The notes below the pieces were generated by a model. That model worked only from the letters and a program-made list of their open reading frames with translations, did not search any database and was not told where the DNA came from. From positions 434,001 through 498,000 of the forward strand of contig CBDCWE010000003.1 of the NCBI GenBank assembly GCA_965223355.1: 64,000 nucleotides of DNA. Direction: 5' to 3'. The translations under genes were made by a program, and so were the position numbers. The DNA comes from Tectiglobus sp965223355 (lineage in GTDB: Bacteria > Pseudomonadota > Alphaproteobacteria > Rhizobiales > Hyphomicrobiaceae). This document shows positions 9,060-17,474 of this stretch, one piece after another. Every line of letters begins with the position of its first letter. Position 1 is the stretch's first letter.

Positions 9060-9120
9060 TAGATCATCTTTGTGCTTTATTCGGGATCGTTCCGATTCCG
9101 AATAAAGGCAGGTTGCTCTA
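9060..9120. repeat. GG palindrome element, copy 3
   Basis: TAGATCATCTTTGTGCTTTA to AAAGGCAGGTTGCTCTA, with core ATTCGGGATCGTTCCGATTCCGAAT split across the centre. Its last three bases (CTA, 9118-9120) are the TAG stop codon of the MAPEG gene on the other strand. Confidence 0.82.
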
Positions 9121-9519
9121 GAATTTGAGCTGACCGAGAAGTTCCAGCGCGATCAGCGCGAGACCGACGATCGACACCGCCCACACAGCGGTGCGCAACC
9201 AGGGTATGCCGATCAGATAGACCACCGCATAAACCAGACGAGCAACAAAGAACAGCTGGGCGCCGAGCACCGTCATTGCCGTCGACACGCCGGCGGCCTG
9301 TGCCGCAAGAACAAGAATTGCAAACAGAATAAGGCTTTCGAGCATATTCGCGTGGGCGCGCAACGCCCGCCCGCACAACCCTTCGGGCTTGGCCATGCCC
9401 TCGCGGTTGCCGGCCAGTGTCGGCAGGCCGAACTGCGCCGTCGCCGCCAACGCCGCAATCACCACTTGCACAAAGGCAAGCACGGCCGAAAGCACCAAAT
9501 ACGAAATCTCGGGCGTCAT
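9118..9519 (-). CDS. MAPEG family membrane protein
   Basis: 133 residues with four predicted membrane helices. The segment GNREGMAKPEGLCGRALRAH followed by NMLESLILFAILVLAA matches the MAPEG (membrane-associated eicosanoid/glutathione metabolism) fold. Bacterial members are small inner-membrane proteins, some with glutathione transferase or peroxidase activity; none can be assigned here. It is monocistronic. The stop codon is the terminal CTA of the adjacent GG palindrome, so the last residues sit directly against the repeat. Confidence 0.85.
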   Translation of the reverse strand: MTPEISYLVLSAVLAFVQVVIAALAATAQFGLPTLAGNREGMAKPEGLCGRALRAHANMLESLILFAILVLAAQAAGVSTAMTVLGAQLFFVARLVYAVVYLIGIPWLRTAVWAVSIVGLALIALELLGQLKF

Positions 9520-10044
9520 CTGTCGGTCTCCTCCTCAACGTGATCAAATGCAATGATGCCAAAACGCAGGTCGGTTATGACCCGCGTTCGCGCATGCGCC
9601 ATGACGGACATCAATGAACGCAATGCGTGCCTCGCACAACTATAGGCGTTTCAGACCTACATCATTCCGTCCTGACCAGAATCACATCGCTGGCCCGCTC
9701 GCCCGCCCGGTCACCCGGAAAAAGCGCGGCTTTCGGCGGGCGGAGCAGCGGGACGGTTCGAGCCGACACGCAAAGGCCGTAGGGGCCCTCTGATCAAGTC
9801 TCAGGTTTCCAAAGGGCAATGCCCTTTGGCGGGATTGTTAAGTGCCGAGCCCTTAACGCATCGCCGCCCAGCGGCGATCCTTGAGGGGCTTTCAGCCCCT
9901 CAAACACCGCGACCAGGGGGATCATCCACTGGAGCCTGGACGCAGTCAGTGGTTGCTTAGACCGTTTGCGCTCTTCCAGCAGGGCCACCGTACCATCGCG
10001 CTTCACCCGTCCGGTCATACCAGTCGCCTGTCCCGGACAGATCG
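9520..10044. other. intergenic region with GC-rich repeat and HP5 copy 2
   Basis: Between the MAPEG gene start and the Lrp gene stop. It contains the second copy of the 120-bp GC-rich imperfect repeat (9647-9770) and HP5 copy 2 (9782-9945). Open frames inside the HP5 element translate the hairpins and are not considered genes. Confidence 0.5.
9782..9945 (+). repeat. HP5 five-hairpin repeat, copy 2
   Basis: Begins with the terminal-repeat-like GGGGCCCTCTGATCA. In order it then carries CCAAAGGGCAATGCCCTTTGG-type hairpin 1, a GTTAAG/CTTAAC hairpin, ATCGCCGCCCAGCGGCGAT, TTGAGGGGC/GCCCCTCAA and CCAGGGGGATCATCCACTGG. Same orientation as copy 1. Confidence 0.85.
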
Positions 10045-10527
10045 CTATTTCGCCCGGCGCTCGGCAAACATCAGCGGCATCGCCGTCGTATACTTGATCT
10101 GCTCCATCGCGAATGCCGACGACACCTTGGTGATATCGATCCTTGTAATCAGCTTTTTGTAGAACTCATCGTAGGCGGCGATATCCGGCACAACCACGCG
10201 CAGGAGATAATCGACTTCCCCGCTCATACGATAGAATTCAACGATCTCGGCAAAGCCTGCGACAGCCGCGTGAAACTTCTCGAGCCAGTCGATGGAATGC
10301 TGATCCGTCTTGATCGACACAAACACCGTGACGCCGGCCGATACCTTTTCGGCATCAACAATTGCAACCCGGCGTTGAATGACACCGGTCTCCTCCAGCT
10401 TTTGAATGCGCCGCCAGCACGGCGTTGTTGACAGCCCGACTTCCTTGCCGATTTCGGCAACCGGCCGCGTACAGTCCTGTTGCAGAATGTGGAGGATCTT
10501 GATGTCCGTCGCATCCAACATTGGCAT
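10045..10527 (-). CDS. Lrp/AsnC family transcriptional regulator
   Basis: 160 residues from the ATG at 10527. The N-terminal winged HTH reads DIKILHILQQDCTRPVAEIG and continues GLSTTPCWRRIQKLEETGVI. The C-terminal RAM/AsnC effector domain (about residues 65-150) ends with SAFAMEQIKYTTAMPL, typical of Lrp-like amino-acid-responsive regulators. It binds DNA as dimers or octamers in the cytoplasm. No adjacent target is evident: the nearest upstream gene is an IS fragment. A longer frame to 10560 exists, but the first eleven residues do not look family-like. Confidence 0.9.
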   Translation of the reverse strand: MPMLDATDIKILHILQQDCTRPVAEIGKEVGLSTTPCWRRIQKLEETGVIQRRVAIVDAEKVSAGVTVFVSIKTDQHSIDWLEKFHAAVAGFAEIVEFYRMSGEVDYLLRVVVPDIAAYDEFYKKLITRIDITKVSSAFAMEQIKYTTAMPLMFAERRAK

Positions 10528-10996
10528 TCCCCGATTGATCGACAAATGGAGACGAATCAACCTCCAAAGGCGCAGAACTTAGAAGAAGTTTCCTCCGGCC
10601 GCTCCAGCAGTGGATTACAACGCAATATCATTCCAATCCAGGAACTGCTAGGCCGCAAACTCATAAATCCGGGCACATTGGTATGAGGCAACTTGCTTCG
10701 CTGCTGGACGCGAGGATGCAGACAATGTGGTTCATTTTCAAATCCTTGGCGCAGCCCAGCGAAGCAAATTGACCATATCTTGCGGACGCCGATTTGGCAC
10801 TGCGATCTCAAGCGTTGCACCACTGGACTGGGCAACCAGCCCATTCTCGGTGCCGCGCCTTGCTTAATCTTGGCCAAATCGGCGCCAATGTGCCCGGATT
10901 TATGAGTTTGCGGCCCAACACTTTACTGAAAAACCTCGCTTTGTCTCGCCAATCGTGATTCCGTTTTGGAATGGCACCTGAGTCGGAGAGCGGGAC
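10528..10996. other. intergenic region carrying the TIR265 element
   Basis: No gene is supported between the Lrp regulator and the IS5-like fragment. More than half of the gap is the TIR265 element at 10651-10915. The 81 bp between its right end and the transposase fragment show nothing recognisable. Confidence 0.5.
10651..10915. mobile_element. TIR265: MITE-like element with 31-bp perfect terminal inverted repeats
   Basis: The left end, GGCCGCAAACTCATAAATCC followed by GGGCACATTGG (10651-10681), is perfectly complementary to 10885-10915. The 203-bp interior has no gene. Solo ends of the same sequence occur at 29536-29566 (one mismatch) and 54415-54444 (diverged). No target-site duplication is obvious. 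Size and structure fit a miniature inverted-repeat transposable element; the mobilising transposase is not identified. Confidence 0.8.
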
Positions 10997-11200
10997 ATGC
11001 GCGGGCAGTTTCAGGATCAGGGCGGGCTGTTTTCATACATCGATCCCGAAACGCGCATTTCAGCCAAGCACCCGTTACGCCAGATCCGTGAGCTGGTGCG
11101 CGAAGTTCTGGGTGAACTGGACGCGGAGTTTACCCGCCCCTATCCCCGCGATGGGCGCCCGTCGATCCCGCCCGAGATGCTGCTCTCAGCCCTGCTCTTA
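10997..11200 (+). pseudogene. IS5/IS1182-like transposase, N-terminal fragment
   Basis: The first ~68 codons match the start of DUF772-type transposases: DQGGLFSYIDPETRISAKHP, LRQIRELVREVLGELDAEF, GRPSIPPEMLLSALLL. The frame is cut at 11199 by a perfect palindrome (11199-11260), after which it continues as unrelated residues to a stop at 11302. The rest of the transposase is absent, so the copy is dead. The ATG at 10997 follows GGAGAGCGGGAC. Confidence 0.85.
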
Positions 11201-11260
11201 GATCATCGTGCTTTAAGTTGGAACCGCTATTGCGGTTCCAACTTAAAGCACGATGATCTA
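11199..11260. repeat. perfect 29-bp palindrome interrupting the transposase fragment
   Basis: Left arm TAGATCATCGTGCTTTAAGT plus TGGAACCGC (11199-11227), 4-nt loop TATT, and an exactly complementary right arm (11232-11260). The same arms occur at 58766-58830 with small changes. It is the symmetric form of the GG element family, with the GATCATC end on both sides. Confidence 0.9.
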
Positions 11261-11345
11261 GACAAACAGCACCGCCACGTTAGTTTTTCAGGAGACTGTT
11301 AGGCCCGCAACAGTTCTGCGACAGATTTCCGCCTCAGGCGGGTCG

Positions 11346-12587
11346 CTAAGCCGTGGCCGGTTTCGCGGCCTTCTGTTCCATCATCTTGTCCGCTTCCGGC
11401 AACCGGCCCGGCAACATCATGACTGCCGCGAGAATTGCGATGGCGGCACCGGCCATGATGTAGAACAGCATGTCGAAGCCCCAGTTGTGGTGAACGTAGG
11501 CGATCAACGGTATCGTCGCAGCCAGCACCATGAAACTCACGACATAGCGCGCGCCGTAGACCGACGCCCGCAATTCCGACTTCGCCATTTTACCAATCAT
11601 GTAATCATTGATCGGAATCTGACCGAACGCACCCAGCATGAACGCCAGTGCGACCAGCACCGCCGCCCAATCACGAAGCCCCGGCATCATCAGGAAGAAG
11701 CAGATCTGAATGATGCACACCACGCCAAACACATTGCGCGGCCCATAGAGATCCAGCATGCGGCCGACGACCAGCTGTGCCAACGATGCAATCGCAAACA
11801 CAATGAACGCCATCCAGCCGACCAGCGTTGCCGTGTTCGCAATGCCGCCAAGACGCTCCTCAAATACGCGCGGCAGCGCGAACGTCGTGCCTTGAAACAC
11901 CAGGCTCGATACCGCCGCGGTGAAGAATATGATCAAAGAGACACGGATCAGCAGCGCCCTCATATCACCGCTGAGTGCGCCCCGGGCGCCGTCGCCATCA
12001 GACGTAACGGCCTGTTTATGGCGATTGTTTCGGGTCGCGACACGCGCCCAGAAGAAATAGGCGTAGGCCAAACCCAACGCGACCGAGATCGCACCCGGCA
12101 CGACGAATGCCGCGCGCCAGCCGCTCAGGTCGATCATCAGACCGGTGAGCAATGCCGCGCTGCCGACGCCAAGGTTGCCCCAGACGCCGTTGATCGCGAT
12201 GGCCATGCCCATTTTGTCCTTCTGCTCGGCGACCAGCGCGAGACCGACCGGGTGATAAATCGCAGCAAAGATGCCGACGACGAACAGCCCGATCCCGATC
12301 TGCACCGGCGTCATCGCGAACGCGGTGGCGATCGATGCCAAACCGACGCCAATGAAGAACACCGCAATCATGCCCTCGCGGCTCCACTTATCGGCGAGCC
12401 AGCCCATCGGCAGCGAGAACAACCCGAAAGCAACGAAGCCCGGCGTCGCGTACGGAATCAACTCGGCATAGCTCATGCCCCATTCCCTCGCCAGCACCAG
12501 CGCCGCAACCGTCGCGAAAACCAACGTGAACAGATGATCGAGAAAGTGACCAATGTTGAGGAAGAAGAAGTGAAGCCGGTTATTCAT
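11346..12587 (-). CDS. MFS transporter
   Basis: 413 residues, about 12 membrane helices. Features include the LPMGWLADKWSREG cytoplasmic loop (MFS motif A between TM2 and TM3), AAIYHPVGLALVAEQ in TM4-5, and a charged central loop near residue 195. The substrate cannot be inferred. The start is the ATG at 12587 (MNNRLHFFFLNIGHFLDHLF), where the family profile begins; the open frame reaches 12800 but the extra 71 residues are polar and overlap the divergent regulator's promoter. The divergent AraC-type gene is a likely regulator. Confidence 0.9.
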   Translation of the reverse strand: MNNRLHFFFLNIGHFLDHLFTLVFATVAALVLAREWGMSYAELIPYATPGFVAFGLFSLPMGWLADKWSREGMIAVFFIGVGLASIATAFAMTPVQIGIGLFVVGIFAAIYHPVGLALVAEQKDKMGMAIAINGVWGNLGVGSAALLTGLMIDLSGWRAAFVVPGAISVALGLAYAYFFWARVATRNNRHKQAVTSDGDGARGALSGDMRALLIRVSLIIFFTAAVSSLVFQGTTFALPRVFEERLGGIANTATLVGWMAFIVFAIASLAQLVVGRMLDLYGPRNVFGVVCIIQICFFLMMPGLRDWAAVLVALAFMLGAFGQIPINDYMIGKMAKSELRASVYGARYVVSFMVLAATIPLIAYVHHNWGFDMLFYIMAGAAIAILAAVMMLPGRLPEADKMMEQKAAKPATA

Positions 12588-12855
12588 CGCACCAACCTTG
12601 ATGTTGCAAGCCGCCCAGATGCCGACTACGCGTTCGATTGTCAGTTGTGGCCCCGCCACGACGGTCTGATCGACCTCGCCGGCGCCCGGCCCGATCAAAG
12701 ATCCGCCAATCGACAGTCCGTTCAGCGTACTTTGATCGCGAGGTTCAGTTTGCTTTCCGAGTTTCAGTTTATTGTTGGCGTCTGAGCGATGTTGCGTCAA
12801 AGTTCGTCGAATCTACGCCAAAACCATCAACTCTGCGATAGGTGACGAAAACCGC

Positions 12856-13686
12856 ATGGCAAACCGGCGATCAAACCGCAATGACAGCGCCGACCGGCGT
12901 TCGACCGATCCGGCCGACTATCAGGACGTCTCGGCGCCGGTCGCTGCAATGCAAAAGACGTTCCCCGACAAGAGCACAACCGGCCGTCATTACCATCGCC
13001 GCCATCAGCTGATTTATGCCGCTCAGGGCACGATGAGAATTGACACCGACGGCGAAAACTGGGTGGTGCCGCCGGCGCGTGCGGTGTTCATGCCGGGACA
13101 CTGTCAGCACGATGTCAGCGCCGTTGGCACAGTCGACATGTGCACGCTCTATATTGAACCTGCTGCACTCGCAATGGCGCGGGCAACGCCGTTCGTCATT
13201 CTCGTAACGCCGCTACTCAGGGAATTGATCCGGGCGATCCTGGCCGAACCGGTTGCCTATTCGCCAGACTCACGCGGCGCCAAGCTTGCCGGTCTCATTC
13301 TCGATGAGATCACGCGCAGCAAGCCCCTCAACCTCAGCATTGCGATGCCGTCGGAGGAGCGGTTGTTGCGGGTTTGTCGCCACATCATCGCCGACCCGTC
13401 GGCGGCGCGCAGTATCGATGACCTCGCCGAAGCTGCCGGCGCTTCGACCAGAACGCTGACAAGATTGTTTCGCCGCGAACTGGGCCAGAGCCTGAGCGAG
13501 TGGCGCCAGCAGGTCCGGTTCCACTTTGCGCTCGGTGCCGTCGCGCGCGGTGAGCCGATCGGCAAAATCGCAGCCGACTGCGGCTATCGCAGCCCCAGTG
13601 CATTCGCGGCCGCATTCCGCAAGTCCTTCGGCGTGCCGCCGAGCCAGATCGTCGGTTCCGTGATCGCGGATGTGGCTGACAATTGA
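12856..13686 (+). CDS. AraC family transcriptional regulator with cupin sensor
   Basis: 276 residues. The N-terminal cupin/AraC-binding region (about 45-120) includes HYHRRHQLIYAAQGTMRIDT and PPARAVFMPGHCQHDV. The C-terminal double HTH (about 185-275) includes IDDLAEAAGASTRTLTRLFR and IAADCGYRSPSAFAAAFRKS. It resembles regulators that control an adjacent divergent MFS exporter, and here the MFS gene starts 268 bp away on the other strand. The start ATG at 12856 is chosen because upstream codons add only low-complexity sequence. Confidence 0.9.
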   Translation: MANRRSNRNDSADRRSTDPADYQDVSAPVAAMQKTFPDKSTTGRHYHRRHQLIYAAQGTMRIDTDGENWVVPPARAVFMPGHCQHDVSAVGTVDMCTLYIEPAALAMARATPFVILVTPLLRELIRAILAEPVAYSPDSRGAKLAGLILDEITRSKPLNLSIAMPSEERLLRVCRHIIADPSAARSIDDLAEAAGASTRTLTRLFRRELGQSLSEWRQQVRFHFALGAVARGEPIGKIAADCGYRSPSAFAAAFRKSFGVPPSQIVGSVIADVADN

Positions 13687-13746
13687 CCGGGCCCGTCGGC
13701 CCGACGCCGACCAGCAGCCCGGTCGACCCGTCCCGGCGACTGCCGG

Positions 13747-14160
13747 CTACGCTTTGCGATGGCGAACCACGGCCGTGCGGGCGAGTGCCGCCTTGATCAG
13801 CGGTTGCAGTTCAAGCCGGCTTCCCAGCAACTGCAAAAACCGCCGTTCCTCGGGACTCGAACGTTGATCAGATGCCGCGACTTCCGCCGCCAGCGCATAG
13901 GCCGTCTCGCGCATATGGGCCGGCAGGGCGGCGGCGATCATGTCCAACACGGTATTCAAGCCATCCGGGGCCGAGACGACACGCGCGCAGCCTTGCGCCT
14001 CAACGATCAATGTGTCGGCGTCAAATCCTTCGAACGCCGGCAACTCCTTGACGATCCAACCGATCCGAGCGAGTTCGACATCCGTCATGGCATTGTCCGA
14101 TGCAGACGTTGCAATCATGGCGTAGATCAGGGCCTGTTGCGGTGTCAGTTGCATTGTCAT
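13747..14160 (-). CDS. TerB-like (tellurite resistance TerB domain) protein
   Basis: 137 residues, all helical. LTPQQALIYAMIATSASDNA and MTDVELARIGWIVKELP, then DGLNTVLDMIAAALPAHMRE and SSPEERRFLQLLGSRLELQP, fit the stand-alone TerB/DjlA-N fold, including the acidic DxxxxxxE helix starts. The function of solitary TerB proteins is poorly defined; no ter operon partners are present. The start is the ATG at 14160; a second ATG lies at 14154. Confidence 0.8.
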   Translation of the reverse strand: MTMQLTPQQALIYAMIATSASDNAMTDVELARIGWIVKELPAFEGFDADTLIVEAQGCARVVSAPDGLNTVLDMIAAALPAHMRETAYALAAEVAASDQRSSPEERRFLQLLGSRLELQPLIKAALARTAVVRHRKA

Positions 14161-14470
14161 TGTTGCCTCGCTGTCCAGCTCACAGGGATTGTGTCCCAAA
14201 TTCGCCCGCTATGCACTGGTTTGGCCATGTGGCGCAAGTGCGGCGGCCGGAACCATGCCGACCAATCGCCGTTGAGTTTCTTTGCGATCGGGTTTGACGC
14301 CGCCGCCCACTCGCCGCTAGATCATGTCCGCCGGTGGCGGGATGGTCCAGCCCAGCCTGACAGGCAATCGACCGTGGCGCGCTGCTGGCGGATCTCACAG
14401 TCACCGCAGCCGAGGCATGATGCCGCCGCGACATCCCGGAAAGCGATCATACCCAGAAAGCGATCAAACC
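14161..14470. other. divergent region between TerB and lysS
   Basis: 310 bp with no gene supported; an open frame runs in phase into lysS but its residues do not resemble the synthetase N-terminus. Promoters for both genes are expected here; none is clear. Confidence 0.4.
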
Positions 14471-16102
14471 ATGACTTCTGCCGTGACCGCCAGTGCAAAT
14501 GCTCCTGAACTCGTGGAACTTGCCCACAGTTCCAGGGCCTGGCCGTTCGAAGAGGCACGTCGATTGATGAACCGGCTTGGGCGTGTGGCCGACGGCAAGC
14601 ACAAGACCGTCGTCTTTGAGACCGGTTATGGCCCCTCGGGCCTGCCCCACATCGGCACGTTCGGCGAAGTCGCACGCACGTCAATGGTCCGCCACGCCTT
14701 CGAGGTTTTGACGCAAGGCCAAGTCAAAACGCGCCTGATCTGCTTTTCCGACGATATGGATGGCTTGCGAAAGGTGCCGGGCAATGTCCCCAACCCGGAG
14801 ATTCTTGCCCGGCATCTCGACAAGCCGTTGACCAGTGTGCCGGATCCGTTTTCAAACGAATACGAGAGCTTCGCCCACCACAACAATGCGCGCCTGCGTC
14901 GGTTTCTCGATCAATTCGGGTTTGAATACGAATTTTACTCCGCCACCGAGTGCTACAAGTCCGGCTTGATGGACGCCACGCTGCTGAAGATGCTGGCGGT
15001 CTACGACAAGGTTATGGACATCATCTTGCCGACCATCGGAACGGAGCGCCAGAAGACCTATTCGCCGTTCCTGCCGGTGTGCGAGCGCACCGGCAAGGTG
15101 TTGCAGGTGGCGATGATCGCACGCGACGTCGCGGCCGGAACGGTCGTCTACGAAGATCCGGAAACCGGTCGGAAGGTCGAAACTCCGGTGACCGGCGGCC
15201 ATGTCAAGTGTCAATGGAAGGCGGACTGGGCGATGCGCTGGACCGCGCTGGCCGTGGACTATGAAATGGCTGGCAAGGATTTAATCGATTCCGTAGCATT
15301 GTCGTCGAAGATCTGCCGTGCGCTTGGCGGCACCCCGCCGGAGGGCTTCAACTACGAACTGTTTCTCGATGAACGCGGCGAGAAGATCTCAAAGTCCAAG
15401 GGCAATGGCATCACGATCGAGGAATGGCTGACCTATGCCTCGCCGGAGAGCCTGTCGCTCTACATGTTCAGCAAGCCGAAGGCGGCAAAGAAGCTCTATT
15501 TCGACATCATCCCGAAGACCGTCGACGACTATCTCACGTTCCTCACGAAATATCCGTCGCTGGAGCCGGCAAAGCAACTCGACAGCCCGGTCTGGCATAT
15601 CCACGGCGGCACACCGCCGCCGGCGGAGTTGCCGATCAGTTTTGCGCTGCTGCTCAATCTGGTGTCGGCCTCCAATGCCCACGACAAGGACGTGCTGTGG
15701 GGCTTCATCCGGCGGATCGCCCCCGCAGCCGGCCCCGAGAGCCATCCCTTGCTCGACCATCTCGTCGGCTACGCCATTGCGTATTTCGAAAGCTTCGTAA
15801 AGCCAGCCAAGACATTTCGTGCACCAACGGATATCGAGCGCGCAGCACTGCAGGTTCTGGACCGACGCCTCGGCGAGGCAGCGAGCAATGCGACGGCGGA
15901 AGACCTGCAGGCCATTGTCTATGACGTCGGCAAATCAAACGGCTTTGCAGACAACCTGCGCGACTGGTTCAAGGCGATTTACGAGGTTTTACTTGGCCAG
16001 TCCCAGGGCCCGCGGTTCGGCTCGTTCATTGAGCTCTACGGGATCGATGAAACCCGCCAGTTGATTGCCAAAGGCCTATCCGGCGAACTGTCGTCCGCGT
16101 GA
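14471..16102 (+). CDS. lysS: lysine--tRNA ligase, class I
   Basis: 543 residues. This is a class I synthetase: HIGH-like motif PHIGTFGEVAR (about residue 60) and KISKSKGNG (the KMSKS equivalent, about residue 307), with a C-terminal helical anticodon-binding region. It charges tRNA-Lys with lysine using ATP. Class I LysRS is the archaeal-type enzyme found in place of the common class II enzyme in many alphaproteobacteria and spirochaetes, so it is probably the essential housekeeping copy. The start ATG at 14471 (MTSAVTASANAPELVEL) matches the family N-terminus. Confidence 0.95.
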   Translation: MTSAVTASANAPELVELAHSSRAWPFEEARRLMNRLGRVADGKHKTVVFETGYGPSGLPHIGTFGEVARTSMVRHAFEVLTQGQVKTRLICFSDDMDGLRKVPGNVPNPEILARHLDKPLTSVPDPFSNEYESFAHHNNARLRRFLDQFGFEYEFYSATECYKSGLMDATLLKMLAVYDKVMDIILPTIGTERQKTYSPFLPVCERTGKVLQVAMIARDVAAGTVVYEDPETGRKVETPVTGGHVKCQWKADWAMRWTALAVDYEMAGKDLIDSVALSSKICRALGGTPPEGFNYELFLDERGEKISKSKGNGITIEEWLTYASPESLSLYMFSKPKAAKKLYFDIIPKTVDDYLTFLTKYPSLEPAKQLDSPVWHIHGGTPPPAELPISFALLLNLVSASNAHDKDVLWGFIRRIAPAAGPESHPLLDHLVGYAIAYFESFVKPAKTFRAPTDIERAALQVLDRRLGEAASNATAEDLQAIVYDVGKSNGFADNLRDWFKAIYEVLLGQSQGPRFGSFIELYGIDETRQLIAKGLSGELSSA

Positions 16103-16111
16103 TGTGAGCTG

Positions 16112-16146
16112 CCGGCGCGTCGGTTCGAAATGAACCTGCCTTGACG
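16112..16146. terminator. hairpin between convergent genes
   Basis: GCGTCGGTTCGAAATGAACC followed by a CTTGACGCG tail folds into nested stems CGCGTC/GACGCG and GGTTC/GAACC. It lies between the tail-to-tail lysS and conserved hypothetical genes. There is no clear T-run, so termination is an inference from position. Confidence 0.4.
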
Positions 16147-16184
16147 CGACAGCGGCGGACCAGGTTTGCGGGAGAGCGATCCGG

Positions 16185-16847
16185 TCAGGCGGAATTGATC
16201 GCGCGCCAGTCCGTGCAGATCGCATCTACGTCGGCGTGCTTGCGCAAGTGCTCGCGCACCTCGCGCCAACGAAACCGGATCGAGTTCACTATGATCTCTC
16301 GATCGTCCGCTTTGAACGCATCTGTGACCGGCGCTGAGCGAACCAGTTGGCCGGGGCTGCGGGTAAACGCGTTCGCACCATCGCCAACGGTCTGCCAGTC
16401 GGTTTCAGCAAGGCGCGCTGCAAATGCCGGCACGGCGACGTTTTTGGCCGGCCGCGCATCGCTGTCGCAAAACGCGCTTTCGATCGCATGATCAAAGATT
16501 GCGGCGGCAAATGATCCGGCTTCCTCCCGCGCCAGCGCGCCCGACAAAACGCAATGGCCGGCGGCAAACACCGTCAGATCCGACAGGCAGGCTGCGCAAA
16601 CATCCCACTTGGCGCGGTTGATTGAGACGACGAACGCGTCGTCCTGAAACATTTCAGGATATCGCGTTCCCATGCGCGTCTTGAGATAACCGTAGAGCGA
16701 CGTCTGGGCGATGAAGGCCGATCGCGAATTGACGAATTCGACAAGGTCGCCAACCGCAACGATTGGCTCGTCGCGACGAGCGGCCGGCAGATAGCTGCGA
16801 ACATGGCCAAGCACTGTGCGCACGGCGTTAAGGTCAGGCAGCTTCAC
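16185..16847 (-). CDS. conserved alphaproteobacterial protein of unknown function
   Basis: 220 residues, cytoplasmic. The stretch FVNSRSAFIAQTSLYGYLKT followed by RMGTRYPEMFQDD is a pattern I associate with a conserved alphaproteobacterial family often annotated only as hypothetical or esterase. No catalytic Ser-Asp-His arrangement can be pointed out, so no enzyme activity is claimed. It converges with lysS and is divergent from the symporter operon. Confidence 0.75.
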   Translation of the reverse strand: MKLPDLNAVRTVLGHVRSYLPAARRDEPIVAVGDLVEFVNSRSAFIAQTSLYGYLKTRMGTRYPEMFQDDAFVVSINRAKWDVCAACLSDLTVFAAGHCVLSGALAREEAGSFAAAIFDHAIESAFCDSDARPAKNVAVPAFAARLAETDWQTVGDGANAFTRSPGQLVRSAPVTDAFKADDREIIVNSIRFRWREVREHLRKHADVDAICTDWRAINSA

Positions 16848-17120
16848 ATCCGACTCTCCGATAGGGCAGCGACGCTAATGCCGCGCGTGAACGAAGTCAA
16901 TCCGTTGCGCCTTAGACTTAATGTCAATTTTAAGGCGCCGGTTTCGTTGCCAGCATGATGCTGCATCAATGCCATAGAAGCAGGTCGATGCCGTCGACCT
17001 CGAGGTCGCGGGGAAAGCGGAATTTTCGAGAAAAAACAAGCGTTAGAAGAAATCAAGAGCCAATGATCTGCACTCAACGGGATGATCGCCGAGCGCGCAG
17101 AGCAACTTGGAGGACAATAC

Positions 17121-17390
17121 ATGGCTGAACCTTCTGAAGCCGCAAAGCGCCATTGGAGCAGTACGTTCTGGCTGACCATGGTGGTTTTGCTGATCTGGTT
17201 CATATTCTCCTTTGTCGTGCACTGGTACGCGAAGGAATTGAACACAATGACGTTTTTGGGCTTCCCGCTTGGCTACTACCTGGCGGTGCAGGGCTCGTTG
17301 GCGGTGTTCGTGATTCTGATCTTCGTCCAAAACTGGGTCCAGGACGCAATCGACAGTGCGGCCGGCTTTGACGGCGACAATCACTCCTAG
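17121..17390 (+). CDS. DUF4212 small membrane subunit of a sodium/solute symporter
   Basis: 89 residues with two membrane helices (FWLTMVVLLIWFIFSFVVHW and GYYLAVQGSLAVFVILIFVQ). The motif KRHWSST near the start and FPLGYYLAVQGS are hallmarks of DUF4212 proteins encoded just upstream of VC_2705-type symporters. It probably acts as an accessory subunit of the transporter 85 bp downstream. SD GGAGGA (17109-17114) is well placed before the ATG at 17121. Confidence 0.92.
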   Translation: MAEPSEAAKRHWSSTFWLTMVVLLIWFIFSFVVHWYAKELNTMTFLGFPLGYYLAVQGSLAVFVILIFVQNWVQDAIDSAAGFDGDNHS

Positions 17391-17474
17391 ACGACGCCCT
17401 CACGACAGCAACGTTTGGCGCACTGCAACGGCGCCAACATCGATCGTAGCATTCAACATCTTCGAGGATAGGAA

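Larger units (their letters stand above)
7949..9117. other. 1.2-kb gene desert packed with repeats
   Basis: The region between rpoH and the MAPEG gene. It holds three or four GG-type palindromes (7996-8077, 8265-8325, diverged 8460-8527, 9060-9120), a ~120-bp stretch at 8331-8450 that resembles 9647-9770, and a terminator-like hairpin at 8985-9010. Long open frames here (for example 8196-8906 on plus) run through the palindromes and have no recognisable domain; I treat them as chance. Confidence 0.6.

Noticed and set aside
9794..10018. Open frames inside HP5 repeats (also at 4730, 34225, 52216 and others)
   Set aside because: They merely translate the hairpins; similar peptides appear at every copy in both orientations with no SD or conserved start.
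16110..16140. tRNA-like GGTTCGAAAT stretch
   Set aside because: Only a T-arm-like hairpin; no acceptor, D or anticodon stems around it.
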